Of a stretch of DNA of 64,000 nt, positions 35,831 to 44,933 are shown one piece after another. The DNA is taken from positions 1 through 64,000 of the forward strand of contig JARKNW010000123.1 of NCBI GenBank assembly GCA_029976075.1, given 5' to 3'. Each line of letters opens with the position of its first letter. The first letter of the stretch is position 1. Source of the DNA: Pleomorphomonas sp. (GTDB taxonomy: Bacteria > Pseudomonadota > Alphaproteobacteria > Rhizobiales > Pleomorphomonadaceae). The position numbers and the translations under genes were made by a program. Under the pieces are notes generated by a model. It was not told where the DNA came from, did not search any database, and saw only the letters and a program-made list of their open reading frames with translations.

Positions 35831-36849
35831 TGCGGCCTCCGCGAAAAGATGCGGGCGTGGAGATCGGAGGCGGCACCGACGATGCCACCGCGCGCGAACA
35901 TCACCACGGCCATCAGCAGGAGGCCCATCCAGAACTCCCAGTATACCGGGTTGAGGTCGGAAAGAATGTCGTGCGCGATCATGAAAACGGCAGCACCAAC
36001 GACCGCCCCGTAAAGCCTGCCGATGCCGCCAAGCACCAGCATGACCAGAAACTCCGCCGCCCGTGGCACGGACAGCATGTCGACACCGACGAACTGTGTC
36101 GTCTGTGCCATCAGCGCCCCGGCAATGCCGGTGACGCCAGCCGAGAGGGTAAAGGCGATTTGCAGACGATGGTCGACATTGGCACCAAGCGCCGGCATTC
36201 GGCGAACGCCCTCCCGGATACCCTTGAGCGAGAGACCCAGCGGCGAATGGACGATCATGCGGACGACCAAGAACATGATCAGCAGCACGGCATAGGCATA
36301 CCAGTAGGCGGTGACGCCGTAGAAATCGAAACCGAACAGCCCAAGGAGCGGCGACAGTTCCATGCCGGAGAGACCGTCAGTACCGCCGGTTAGCCAACTC
36401 AGACGATTGGCTGCCTCATAGCAGAGGAGGCCGATACCGAGCGTGACCATGAGGCGCGTCATGTCCTTGCCGCGCACGACGATCAGGCTGGAAACGAAGC
36501 CTAGAAGCAGTGCAGCCACGCCGCCAGCCAGAAGTCCGGAAAGCGGTTCGGTCCAGCCGGCGACCGAGATCAACCCCGCCGTGTAGGCGCCAAGACCAAA
36601 GAAGGCCGCATGCCCGAGAGAGACGATGCCGGCATATCCAAGGACAATGTCGAGACCGACCACCGCCAGAGCCGTGGTCAGCACCATGGCACCGAGAGCC
36701 AGGTAGTCGGGAAAGACGAAATAGGCGGCAGCGGGCAGGAGCCAGAACACAATTTCAGCCAGCCGGAAACGCGGTGACTTCAAGGCTACGGACGGCTTCG
36801 CGGTCGGCGTGAGATTCAGGGGGAAAACAGCGTGTCGGAGCATGCTCAT
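35827..36849 (-). CDS. livM: Branched-chain-type ABC transporter permease (LivM)
   Basis: A 340-residue inner-membrane protein with eight to ten hydrophobic segments. LivM features are GYAGIVSLGHAAFFGLGAYT, the GLSLKGIREGVRRMPALGAN cytoplasmic loop and LVLGGIGRLYGAVVGAAVF. It overlaps livG and livH by 4 bp each, so the importer is translated as one coupled block. Confidence 0.92.
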   Translation of the reverse strand: MSMLRHAVFPLNLTPTAKPSVALKSPRFRLAEIVFWLLPAAAYFVFPDYLALGAMVLTTALAVVGLDIVLGYAGIVSLGHAAFFGLGAYTAGLISVAGWTEPLSGLLAGGVAALLLGFVSSLIVVRGKDMTRLMVTLGIGLLCYEAANRLSWLTGGTDGLSGMELSPLLGLFGFDFYGVTAYWYAYAVLLIMFLVVRMIVHSPLGLSLKGIREGVRRMPALGANVDHRLQIAFTLSAGVTGIAGALMAQTTQFVGVDMLSVPRAAEFLVMLVLGGIGRLYGAVVGAAVFMIAHDILSDLNPVYWEFWMGLLLMAVVMFARGGIVGAASDLHARIFSRRPQ

Positions 36850-37712
36850 GCGCGTCTCCCGCTCAAGCCATTCGGAAAGGCAACCAGAAGCGCGATCATC
36901 AAGCCGTAGATGACGAAGGAGCCGAGCTCAGGGACGAAATACTTGCCGGCTACATCGGCAAAGCCGAGAGTCAGCGCGGCATAAAGGGGTCCACGGATCG
37001 ATCCCGCTCCGCCGACCACGACCACGAGCAGAAAATAGACCATGTATTTCATCGGGAAGCTGGGATCGAGGCCGAGGACCTCTACGCCCATGGCACCACC
37101 GAGGCCGGCCAGGCCTGTGCCTGCGGCAAAAGTGAGGCTGAAGACAAAGCCTACGTTAATGCCGAGACCGGCGGACGCATCCTGATTGTCGACGGCTGCG
37201 CGAACCTGGGCGCCGAAGCGGGTCCTTGACAGCACGAGTTGCAGGACAACGGCGATGACCGCGACAACCCCGATGAGGAAGATGCGATAGGCACCGAGGT
37301 CGACGCCGAATATGCGAACCTGACCGGACAGGAAACCGGGCATCGTTACGGGCTGCTGCCCCGCACCGAATATCCAGGTAGCGACGGCCATGGACGAGAA
37401 GACGAAGCCGACAGTGAACAGAACCTGGTCCATGTGGCTCGCCTTGTAGAGACGACGGAACAACAGGCGTTCGACCACGACACCCGCGGCCCCAGTGATC
37501 AGCAGGGCCAACGGCAGCGACGCAAGAAAGGGCAGTCCAACCCGGTTCGTTGCGAGCACCGTCACATAGCCACCGGCCATGGCAAAGGCACCATGGGCGA
37601 GATTTATGAAATTCATGAGGCCGAGCGTGATCGACAGGCCGACACCGATCAGGAACAGGAGGCTCCCATAGGCTACGCCATCGAACACCAGCCCTACGAA
37701 CTGGTTGAGCAT
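36846..37712 (-). CDS. livH: Branched-chain-type ABC transporter permease (LivH)
   Basis: A 288-residue membrane protein carrying the LivH pattern GVGLSITLGLMNFINLAHGA near the N-terminus and VVVGGAGSIRGPLYAALTLG near the C-terminus. ATG 37712 follows GAGGG and gives the family N-terminus MLNQFVGLVFDGVAYGSL; a longer upstream reading lacks support. It forms the channel with LivM. Confidence 0.92.
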   Translation of the reverse strand: MLNQFVGLVFDGVAYGSLLFLIGVGLSITLGLMNFINLAHGAFAMAGGYVTVLATNRVGLPFLASLPLALLITGAAGVVVERLLFRRLYKASHMDQVLFTVGFVFSSMAVATWIFGAGQQPVTMPGFLSGQVRIFGVDLGAYRIFLIGVVAVIAVVLQLVLSRTRFGAQVRAAVDNQDASAGLGINVGFVFSLTFAAGTGLAGLGGAMGVEVLGLDPSFPMKYMVYFLLVVVVGGAGSIRGPLYAALTLGFADVAGKYFVPELGSFVIYGLMIALLVAFPNGLSGRRA

Positions 37713-37780
37713 TGAGCCCTCATCTTGATTGAGCGCGGAAGAGAACGCCGCCCCATCCACACGGAACGGTTTGAGGCGGC

Positions 37781-38956
37781 TTATCTGGCGTTGGGATCGC
37801 GGCTTTCGGGGAACTCGTGGAACTCGACGTTATAAAGCTTGCCGTCCACCTTCTCGACCTTGCGGACGTAGATGGTCTGGACGATGTCGCGTGTCGCCGC
37901 GTCGATCTCGATCGGGCCGCGCGGGCTCTCCAGCTTCAGTCCTGCCACCGCCGCGGTGAAGGCTTGCGCAGAGGAATCCCCACCGGTCTTCTCAAGGCCG
38001 GCATAGATCACCGCCATGCCGTCGTAGGAGCTGACCGACAGGAAGTTCGGCCGCATATCGTTCGGGAACATCTCGGTGTAGTCTTTCACGAAGCTGGCGT
38101 TGAGTGCCGACTTGTGGGCCATCGAATAGTGACCTGTGGTGATGACACCGAGAGCAGGGTCGCCAGTTGCATCGATCGTGAGATCGTCGGTGAGGTCGCC
38201 GGTGCCCAGCATTTCGATGCCTTCGGCTTTGAGGCCGCGCTGCTCATACTCCTTGATGAACCCGATGGTCGCTTCACCCGGTGGCAACCAGGTGAAAACC
38301 GCGTCCGGGCGCACGTCCTTGATGCGCTGGATGAAGGGCGCGAAATCTGGATTCTGCGCCGGAACACGTACAGAGCCGGCAACCTCACCACCGGCAGCGG
38401 CCAGACCACGGGTAAAGGCCGCCTCGGCATCGTGGCCGGCTGTGACATCGGCGACGAGGGTGAATATCCTCTTGTGACCATTCTCGGCCGCCCAACGACC
38501 GGCTGGCTCGGTAATTTGCGGCAGTGTCTGACCGACGCGGATGAAGTAGGGGCTGGCCGACGTAATGCCCGAGGATGAAGCGTTGGCAACGATCATCGGT
38601 TTGCCGGCTTCCTTGGAAATCGGCGCCACCGCCATGGCCGAAGCCGTGAAGGCGAAGCCAGCGAGAATATCCACCTTGTCGCGAACCACCAGCTCTTGAG
38701 CGGCTTTCTTGGCCTTCTCGGGGGCGATGCCGCCGTCATCCTTGATCACCAGCTCGACCGTCTTTCCGGCCACCGTATCGCCGTGCTCCTTCATGAACAC
38801 ACGGATACCGTTCTCCATCTGCCGCCCGTACTGAGCAAAAGTGCCGGACATGGGCAGCAGCAGCCCGATCCTGACCTTGTCGGAGGCGGAAGCGGAGCCC
38901 GCACCCACCGTTGTCAGCAGGACAAGCGTGGCACCAAGCGAGATAAGGCGGGTCAT
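37781..38956 (-). CDS. Branched-chain-type ABC transporter substrate-binding protein (LivJ-like; probable aromatic-acid binder)
   Basis: A 391-residue periplasmic protein with a Sec signal (MTRLISLGATLVLLTTVGAG, cut near ASAS-DK) and the Leu/Ile/Val-binding fold: VRIGLLLPMSGTFAQYGRQM, VANASSSGITSASPYFIRVG and LSVSSYDGMAVIYAGLEKTG. ATG 38956 has GGAGGAGACC just upstream. It is placed between mhpD and the permease genes, so its ligand is most probably a phenylpropionate, cinnamate or hydroxylated derivative. This is inferred from location. Confidence 0.87.
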   Translation of the reverse strand: MTRLISLGATLVLLTTVGAGSASASDKVRIGLLLPMSGTFAQYGRQMENGIRVFMKEHGDTVAGKTVELVIKDDGGIAPEKAKKAAQELVVRDKVDILAGFAFTASAMAVAPISKEAGKPMIVANASSSGITSASPYFIRVGQTLPQITEPAGRWAAENGHKRIFTLVADVTAGHDAEAAFTRGLAAAGGEVAGSVRVPAQNPDFAPFIQRIKDVRPDAVFTWLPPGEATIGFIKEYEQRGLKAEGIEMLGTGDLTDDLTIDATGDPALGVITTGHYSMAHKSALNASFVKDYTEMFPNDMRPNFLSVSSYDGMAVIYAGLEKTGGDSSAQAFTAAVAGLKLESPRGPIEIDAATRDIVQTIYVRKVEKVDGKLYNVEFHEFPESRDPNAR

Positions 38957-39026
38957 ATGGTCTCCTCCTTTGATGACGGGCGCGACCTCCTCGCCGAACC
39001 CGATAGTGGGGCAGAGCCGTCTCTCC

Positions 39027-39821
39027 TCAGACAGCCCGGCCAAACTGCGCCCGAACCGAACCGACACCGCTGATGACGGCCTCGAACCGATCGCCAGGCG
39101 ATGCGGCTACCATGGGGCCCAGCGCACCAGTCAGCACGAGATCGCCCGCCTGAAGCGGCGTTCCGAAGACAATCATCTTGCGAGCAAGCCACAGCGCGGC
39201 ATTGAGGGGATGCCCGAGACATGCGGCGCCTGTACCGCGCGAAACCACCTCGCCATTTCGCGTCATGGCCATGTCGCTGAGCTTCAGGTCGAGACCGGCA
39301 AGAGCCACGGGGACGGCGCCGAGCACGACGGCGTTTGATGAGGCGTTGTCGGCGACGGTGTCGTTGAACTTGATGTCCCAACCGGCAATACGACTGCCGA
39401 CCACCTCTATGGCTGGCAATACATAAGCCACCGCCGAGATAAGCTCGATCAGCGTACAATCGTGCGCGACGACCGGTCGCCCCAGTACCAACGCTACTTC
39501 AGCCTCTGCTTTGGGCTGCTGGAGACGCGGCCATGGGATTTCCTCATCGTCGCCATAGATCATATCGGCAAACAAAGTACCGAAATCCGGCTGATCGACA
39601 CCGAGCTGTGCCTGCACGGCCTTGGCTGTCAGGCCGATCTTGCGGCCGATGATCCGGGCACCGGCGGCAACGCGGGCGTTGATGTTGGCTCGCTGGACGG
39701 CATAGGCGGTCTCGCCGCCGTCATCGGGCATGCGCGCCCGGATCGGCGCGATAGGCAAACCGGACTTTTCGGCGGTCCGTAGTTCGGCGGCAAGCGTGGC
39801 GACGAGGGCATCGTCAATCAT
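39027..39821 (-). CDS. mhpD: 2-oxopent-4-enoate (2-hydroxypentadienoate) hydratase
   Basis: A 264-residue enzyme of the hydratase/decarboxylase family that adds water to 2-hydroxypenta-2,4-dienoate, giving 4-hydroxy-2-oxovalerate. Seen motifs are [57 protein letters not shown] and [16 protein letters not shown] 39821 after AAGAGGA matches the family length; the open frame upstream is not typical. It lies between mhpB and the transporter genes. Confidence 0.9.
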   Translation of the reverse strand: MIDDALVATLAAELRTAEKSGLPIAPIRARMPDDGGETAYAVQRANINARVAAGARIIGRKIGLTAKAVQAQLGVDQPDFGTLFADMIYGDDEEIPWPRLQQPKAEAEVALVLGRPVVAHDCTLIELISAVAYVLPAIEVVGSRIAGWDIKFNDTVADNASSNAVVLGAVPVALAGLDLKLSDMAMTRNGEVVSRGTGAACLGHPLNAALWLARKMIVFGTPLQAGDLVLTGALGPMVAASPGDRFEAVISGVGSVRAQFGRAV

Positions 39822-39949
39822 AGCAACATCCTCTTGTACCCATTCCGTCGGATCTGAATGTGTCTGCCTCGGATCGACGTCGGCGTAGTTGATCGAAACC
39901 CGCCCGATCGCTTTGGTTTCGCTGGACCTAAGTCCCACCGGGGGAAGCG

Positions 39950-40897
39950 TCAGATATCGGCGTGCATGGAGGCAAAGCCGGCGATCCACTCGGGAATGGC
40001 GCGGTAGTAGTCGATTTCGGCGCGGTAACTGCCGCCTCCCGCCGCCTTCAATGCAGCGAAGCTCGCCCACCACGTGCGGATCTCATGGGCCGACCGACCG
40101 CCTTCCTCGGTAATCCAGTCGTCTTTCCAGCCGTCGATTTCCTCATTCCGGCCAGACTTCATGATCTCCAGGAAAGCCTTGTCCCATTCCGGGTTGAGCG
40201 GGCGCGCGCGGGACGTTCCTGAAACGAAATCCAATGCCGCCTTCACCGTTCGGCTTTGACGGGCGTCGCGCGACTCCTGAGACGGATTCCGCCAGGCGAT
40301 CAACCGCTCGCGCACTTCGCCCTCCGCGGTGGCGATCTGCGGTACCGGGGGCTCATGCGAGATGCCGCCCGAGCCCACGATCAACACTCGCTTGTCCAAC
40401 CCGGCCGCCCAGCGACCGACGGCTTCGCCGAACAGGCGTGTCCGTTGGGGGGATGGCATCGGCGGAGCGACGGAATTGATGAATATCGGAAGCACTGGGT
40501 AAAGGTCGAGAACACCCCGCCCATAAAGAGCCTCAAGCGGATAAGCGAAGCCATGGTCCACCTCCATGCGATAGGAGATGGCAACATCGAAGCTGGCGCC
40601 CATCAGGTGGTCGGCAAGGTCGAGCGCCAATGCCGAAGGGACCGGTAGGTCTCCTGCCGCGCTCTTGAAGTCGCCAATCGAGCGCGCTTCCACGCCGATG
40701 CAGAAGCCCGGCATCAGATCATAGAAGAAGCCGTTGTAATGATCCGGCGAGAACAGGATGACGAGTTCCGGATCAAAGGCGCGGACGCGTGCGGCGGCCT
40801 TTCCAAGAACCGCTTCAACCTCGTCAAGGATCGCCGGTTCCGGATCGACATAGCCGTGAAGCGGTGTATGCGACAGGCATTCGAGCTTGACGGTCAT
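39950..40897 (-). CDS. mhpB: 3-carboxyethylcatechol 2,3-dioxygenase (extradiol, type III)
   Basis: A 315-residue LigB-type extradiol dioxygenase that opens the ring of 2,3-dihydroxyphenylpropionate. It begins [18 protein letters not shown] and has H115 in [14 protein letters not shown] and H181 in [13 protein letters not shown], matching the two catalytic histidines known in E. coli MhpB. Its length is within a residue or two of that protein. The start lies 4 bp after the mhpA stop. It needs Fe(II) and O2. Confidence 0.94.
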   Translation of the reverse strand: MTVKLECLSHTPLHGYVDPEPAILDEVEAVLGKAAARVRAFDPELVILFSPDHYNGFFYDLMPGFCIGVEARSIGDFKSAAGDLPVPSALALDLADHLMGASFDVAISYRMEVDHGFAYPLEALYGRGVLDLYPVLPIFINSVAPPMPSPQRTRLFGEAVGRWAAGLDKRVLIVGSGGISHEPPVPQIATAEGEVRERLIAWRNPSQESRDARQSRTVKAALDFVSGTSRARPLNPEWDKAFLEIMKSGRNEEIDGWKDDWITEEGGRSAHEIRTWWASFAALKAAGGGSYRAEIDYYRAIPEWIAGFASMHADI

Positions 40898-40901
40898 TGG
40901 A

Positions 40902-42536
40902 TCAGGCTCCGTTCGAACAGGAGATGGCGACAGCAAGGGCTTTGGATGTCTCCGTTACGCGCTGCGGCGTGCACATGGCGGCGACGATCCGATCCGGTCT
41001 GACGAAGACGACTGATTCAGACTGCCGTCCGAACCACTCCTTGAAACGCCCCTGCGTGTCGCCGACCTCAATGACGCCGGCCATGTCGCCCCCGGAAAAG
41101 CCCAACGCAGGGTCCGGGCGGGCACCGAGCTGGATATCCGGCTTGACTGAGATGAACACGGCGCCAAGCTTCTCCCAGCGAGCGCGTTCGGCAGCGTCCA
41201 GATAGCAGATCGGGTTGGTGCCCCAGCTCACCACAGCGAAGTTCGGGCCCACGACATCATCGAAGCGACAGACGCCACCGTCGTTGCGCCTGATTTGTGG
41301 CTGGATGAACAGACGCCCGACCGGGCTGTCCTTGCGTCCGACTGGCGACGGCACGATAGCGCCGCGGTCGAAGCGGGGCATTGGCTTGAACCGCATTTCG
41401 AGGAAATAGCGCTTCACGGCCGGAAAGGCGTTCAATACAAGGGTTATAGCGTCGCGCACCGTGCCGAGCCAACGGTACGGCGGGTTGAACACCTTGCCGA
41501 CCATGACCGACAGATCGATCATCGCCTTGGCGTGAGCACGACGCTCACCTTCGTAACTGTCGAGCAGGGCCGGAGCAAGCTGGCCTTTCGCGACCATGGC
41601 AAGCTTCCAGCCAAGATTTGCCGCATCGCGAATGCCGGAGTTGTAGCCCTGCCCCTGCCAGACGGGCATGATGTGAGCGGCATCACCGGCGAGCAGGACC
41701 CGGTCCACGCGAAACCGGCTGGCCAGGCGCGAGTTGTGATTATAGACGCGCTGCCGGATCACCTTCACCTCGCCTGGCTTGTCGACCAGCTTGGCGAGAA
41801 GTTCATGCATGACCCCGGGCTCGCGAAAATGCTGTTCGGTCTCTCCGGGCATGACCATGAACTCGAAGCGGCGGATGCCATGCGGCAAGGCGGCCGACAC
41901 GTAAGGCCGCTTCGGATCACACCCGAGATAGATGTTGGGGGTGCCGATAGGGTCATCCTCTACGTCCACGACGATCCACTGATTGGGAGCCGTCTTGCCA
42001 TCGAAGGAAAGGCCGAGTGCCTCGCGCACCGGACTACGGCCACCGTCGCAACCGACCATGTAACCGGCCCGAATGACCATACCGCTCTCGGTTTCCACCG
42101 ATACACCCGAGGCGTCCTGGGCGAAGCCTTTCAGTTTCGCATCGAACATCACCTCGACATGGGGAAAGCGACCGAGGCTCTCGTAAAGGATGCGGTCGGC
42201 CTGGGGCTGGATGAAAGCGTTGCGACGCGACCAACCGAACTCTTCCGAGCGCGGCTCGATCGTCGCCCAGCAACGGCCCTTGGCCGTCAGGAAACGCATC
42301 CAGTGCAGGGGCGTGGTGTGCGGTGCAATCAGATCGGCCACGCCGACTGCCTGCAAGGTCCTGAGTGCCTCATCGTCGAGGCCAATTGCCCGAGGATAGT
42401 CGATCAGCTCAGGCAACTGTTCGATGACGAGCGTGCTGACGCCGTAGATTCCGAGATAGTTGGCAATCGTCAGGCCCACCGGCCCGGCACCGACGATGAC
42501 GACCTCAACCTCGCGCTCTGCTTTGGCTGTTGGCAT
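40902..42536 (-). CDS. mhpA: 3-(3-hydroxyphenyl)propionate hydroxylase (FAD monooxygenase)
   Basis: A 544-residue flavin monooxygenase that hydroxylates 3-(3-hydroxyphenyl)propionate at the ring, using NADH and O2. It has the FAD fold GAGPVG at 16-21 with acidic end LVIEQ, the second flavin motif [20 protein letters not shown], and the DG motif [20 protein letters not shown] 42536 is the best start although its ribosome site is weak. It follows mhpC after about 160 bp that include a hairpin, then leads directly into mhpB. Confidence 0.93.
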   Translation of the reverse strand: MPTAKAEREVEVVIVGAGPVGLTIANYLGIYGVSTLVIEQLPELIDYPRAIGLDDEALRTLQAVGVADLIAPHTTPLHWMRFLTAKGRCWATIEPRSEEFGWSRRNAFIQPQADRILYESLGRFPHVEVMFDAKLKGFAQDASGVSVETESGMVIRAGYMVGCDGGRSPVREALGLSFDGKTAPNQWIVVDVEDDPIGTPNIYLGCDPKRPYVSAALPHGIRRFEFMVMPGETEQHFREPGVMHELLAKLVDKPGEVKVIRQRVYNHNSRLASRFRVDRVLLAGDAAHIMPVWQGQGYNSGIRDAANLGWKLAMVAKGQLAPALLDSYEGERRAHAKAMIDLSVMVGKVFNPPYRWLGTVRDAITLVLNAFPAVKRYFLEMRFKPMPRFDRGAIVPSPVGRKDSPVGRLFIQPQIRRNDGGVCRFDDVVGPNFAVVSWGTNPICYLDAAERARWEKLGAVFISVKPDIQLGARPDPALGFSGGDMAGVIEVGDTQGRFKEWFGRQSESVVFVRPDRIVAAMCTPQRVTETSKALAVAISCSNGA

Positions 42537-42610
42537 GGCAATGGGTTCCGACAAATGACGTTGGCGGGCCTTAGGACCCACCAGACGGCAGCGGTTGGGG
42601 ACACCGGCCA

Positions 42611-42636
42611 CGCGTCATCGCATCCGGCATGACGCG
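42611..42636. repeat. Hairpin between mhpC and mhpA
   Basis: CGCGTCAT (42611-42618) pairs exactly with ATGACGCG (42629-42636) across a 10-nt loop. It lies in the 160-bp gap between mhpC and mhpA on the shared transcript, where it may protect or process the mRNA. Confidence 0.55.
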
Positions 42637-42696
42637 CGGATGGTGGCGAGGTGGCAGGTTATTCAGTGAAAGCGACGCTGATGCTGTTCCGGCGCC

Positions 42697-43575
42697 TCAG
42701 GGGGCGTCGAGTGGCAGGCCGCGCAGGAAGTTGAGGTGGATCCGGTTGAAGGTATCCGCGTCCTCGAACTGAGGCCAGTGGCCACACCCTTCCATCACCG
42801 TGAACAGCGAGCCAGGGATCATGCCGTGGATGCGCCGCCCTTCCGAGACATCGGCGGTCGGGTCGTCCGAGGTCCACAGGACCAGCGTCGGCGCCTTGAT
42901 GCGGCCGTAGTCCTCCGCCCGCATCAGGTTGCGGGTGCGGATGTCGAGATCCTGCAAGACCATGTTGTGTTTCATCGCTTCGGCCATGCCTGGCTGAGCG
43001 TATATCGCCTGACGGCAGGCGACGAGGTCGTCATAAGCCTTGGATTTGTCGGCCATCAACCACTCGACTCGAGCCTTGATGAAATCCCAGCTTGGCTCGA
43101 TCGCGGCCTTCATGGAGAGGCTCTTCAGCCGCTCCATCACCTTGGGGTCGGCTTGTGAACCACCCGCCGTGTTAAGCACCAACCGGGTGACGCGATCGGG
43201 ATGATCGGCGGCAAGTCTCGAGGCGACCCAGCCACCGAGCGACTCTCCGGAGATGCTGACCTTGTCGATCTTCAGCGCGTCGAGCACACGCAGCACATGA
43301 TCGATGTACTGGGGTATCTCGCGATCCACTGCTGGCTTGTCGGTCCAGCCGTGACCGATGAGATCGATGGCCCAAGTCCAGAAGTGTTCGCCGTGGCTCT
43401 TGAGATTGCGCGCATAGGCCTCGGCGTGTCCGCCAACGCCGTGCAGAAGAAGAAGCGGCGGCATGTCGGCGCTGCCCGATTGCAGGTAACGGGTACGTAT
43501 ACCCTTGGCATCGAGCCACCCCTGGCTGAAACTCGTACCGCGCAAATCCCCCCAAATGCTTTGGTAATTGGTCAA
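42697..43575 (-). CDS. mhpC: 2-hydroxy-6-oxonona-2,4-dienedioate hydrolase
   Basis: A 292-residue alpha/beta hydrolase that cuts the ring-fission product into 2-hydroxypentadienoate and succinate. Visible are the oxyanion region LLLLHGVGGHAEAY, nucleophile S112 in SISGESLGGWVASR, the acid region LWTSDDPTADV and the catalytic histidine in EGCGHWPQFED. The best start is TTG at 43575, 7 bp after GGAGGAG, leading into TNYQSIWGDL. Upstream ATG codons would run through the promoter. It is the first gene of the mhp operon. Confidence 0.9.
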   Translation of the reverse strand: MTNYQSIWGDLRGTSFSQGWLDAKGIRTRYLQSGSADMPPLLLLHGVGGHAEAYARNLKSHGEHFWTWAIDLIGHGWTDKPAVDREIPQYIDHVLRVLDALKIDKVSISGESLGGWVASRLAADHPDRVTRLVLNTAGGSQADPKVMERLKSLSMKAAIEPSWDFIKARVEWLMADKSKAYDDLVACRQAIYAQPGMAEAMKHNMVLQDLDIRTRNLMRAEDYGRIKAPTLVLWTSDDPTADVSEGRRIHGMIPGSLFTVMEGCGHWPQFEDADTFNRIHLNFLRGLPLDAP

Positions 43576-43685
43576 CTCCGGTCTCCTCCCGGCTATCCTA
43601 AAGCCGTCGTGACAGCTCCTCCCACGCGGCTTATCGGTGAGTTGAGGTAAAGCCGGGTAAGGGAAAATACAAATAGCGCCTTCGA

Positions 43686-43733
43686 TTGGTGCACCAAGTG
43701 AACGCCGTACGTATTTATACCTTCGTCCACTTG
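43686..43733. promoter_or_regulatory. mhpC-mhpR intergenic dyads (putative MhpR operator)
   Basis: TTGGTGCACCAA at 43686-43697 is a perfect 12-bp palindrome. Overlapping it, CAAGTG at 43695-43700 faces CACTTG at 43728-43733, with similar flanking bases. All lie between the two divergent starts, where an IclR-type activator would bind. Confidence 0.5.
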
Positions 43734-43783
43734 ACGACGAAACACCGAGCGCACCGAGAGCGTTAGCTTTCGAGGGGGAGCCC

Positions 43784-44584
43784 ATGTCCACGAGAGAGAC
43801 GGTCAGCTACAAGCGGGTTCAGGGATTGAGCCGCGGATTGGCTGTGCTGCGAGCTCTTAATCGTCTGGAGGGAGGCTGGGCTAGCATCCGTGAGCTCTGC
43901 GATGCGACCGGCCTTCACCGCGCAACCGTACGACGCCTACTGGAGACCTTGCAGGATGAGGGGGTCGTACGTCGTTCGCCATCTGACGACAGCTATCGGC
44001 TGACGCTGGAAGTGCGTGCACTGAGCGAGGGATTCCACGACGACGAGTGGATTTCTCAGGCGGCAACGCCGGTGCTTGGCGAACTGCTCAATCAGGTCAT
44101 CTGGCCATCTGATCTCGCCACGCTCGACGGTCTTTCAATGCGCATAAGAGAGACCACCCACCGTTTCAGTCCGCTTTCGTTTCATCGCGATATGGTACGG
44201 CGGCGCTTGCCGCTCCTCTCTACCGCCGCAGGGCGTGCCTACCTTGCCTTCTGCCCCGAGGACGAACGCACCGATCTTCTGTCAAGACTTGAGGCCGAGC
44301 CCGGTGCCCAGCCAACTTCCGCCGCCGCGCGGGCATCCACACTCAAGATGCTCACCGCTTTTCGTGCGCTCGGCCATGCAACGAACATCGGCGAGTGGAG
44401 GGACGAGCACAAAACCATCGCGATTGCCGTACCGGTTTTCCACGACCAGCGTGTCGCGGCCTGCATCAACATCGTCATGCTCAAGAGTGCCATCACGATC
44501 GAGACGGCCCGTGAACGGTATCTTGGATCGCTGACCGCCGCCGCGCGCAAGATCCAGGACTATCTTGACGCCCCTAAATCTTGA
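43784..44584 (+). CDS. mhpR: IclR family transcriptional regulator, MhpR-like
   Basis: A 266-residue regulator with the IclR helix-turn-helix (SIRELCDATGLHRATVRRLL, about residues 36-55) and the C-terminal effector domain that ends with FHDQRVAACINIVML. In E. coli the MhpR protein activates mhp genes with the phenolic substrate as inducer. Here the gene is divergent from the mhp operon with a dyad-rich 208-bp gap between them, which supports the same role. It has a GAGGGGGAG ribosome site. Confidence 0.88.
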   Translation: MSTRETVSYKRVQGLSRGLAVLRALNRLEGGWASIRELCDATGLHRATVRRLLETLQDEGVVRRSPSDDSYRLTLEVRALSEGFHDDEWISQAATPVLGELLNQVIWPSDLATLDGLSMRIRETTHRFSPLSFHRDMVRRRLPLLSTAAGRAYLAFCPEDERTDLLSRLEAEPGAQPTSAAARASTLKMLTAFRALGHATNIGEWRDEHKTIAIAVPVFHDQRVAACINIVMLKSAITIETARERYLGSLTAAARKIQDYLDAPKS

Positions 44585-44933
44585 TGTGGATGAGCCGAGA
44601 ACTACGCAGTAGCAGACACGCCCCCTCGACCGGGCAGGTCTCGCAAATCTGACCGTACCGCTCCTCGGCGCGCCCCCATACCCTGCCATCTGGAATGCGC
44701 CATGAACCGCAATCCTATTGTGGTTTACCGGACGATCCCACATTGCCGCCGTTGCCGGCATACTTGAATGCCGTTTTCTTGCACCGGCTTTATTTTTCAG
44801 CAATCGGTCAAACCAGCCAGATTAACAACCCGCTATTTTGCGAGATTGTGAGCTTTGGCACGGGTTTTGCCAACTTAGGATGACCGTTTTGACGGTTTTG
44901 TTGAATCTCTGATTATAAATAATGAGGGGAATC
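44585..44933 (+). other. Upstream region of the peptide-type importer operon
   Basis: These 349 bases hold no gene-like frame. The notable element is the sigma-54 promoter at 44855-44871. The leader after it contains ACCGT-TTTG-ACGGT (44883-44896) followed by TTTTG, a small hairpin. A TGCACC half-site near 44780 resembles half of an NtrC site, but no full enhancer dyad was found. Confidence 0.45.
44855..44871 (+). promoter_or_regulatory. Sigma-54 (RpoN) -24/-12 promoter
   Basis: The sequence TTGGCACGGGTTTTGCC contains TGGCACG-N4-TTGC with the invariant GG at 44857-44858 and GC at 44869-44870 separated by exactly 10 bases. It lies 63 bp before the start of the binding-protein gene, so the transcript start is predicted near 44882. 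Confidence 0.8.

Noticed and set aside
42611-42636. Possible REP-type repeat
   Set aside because: It contains GCCGGATGCG-like bases on the minus strand, but no second copy was seen in the window, so it is kept only as a single hairpin.
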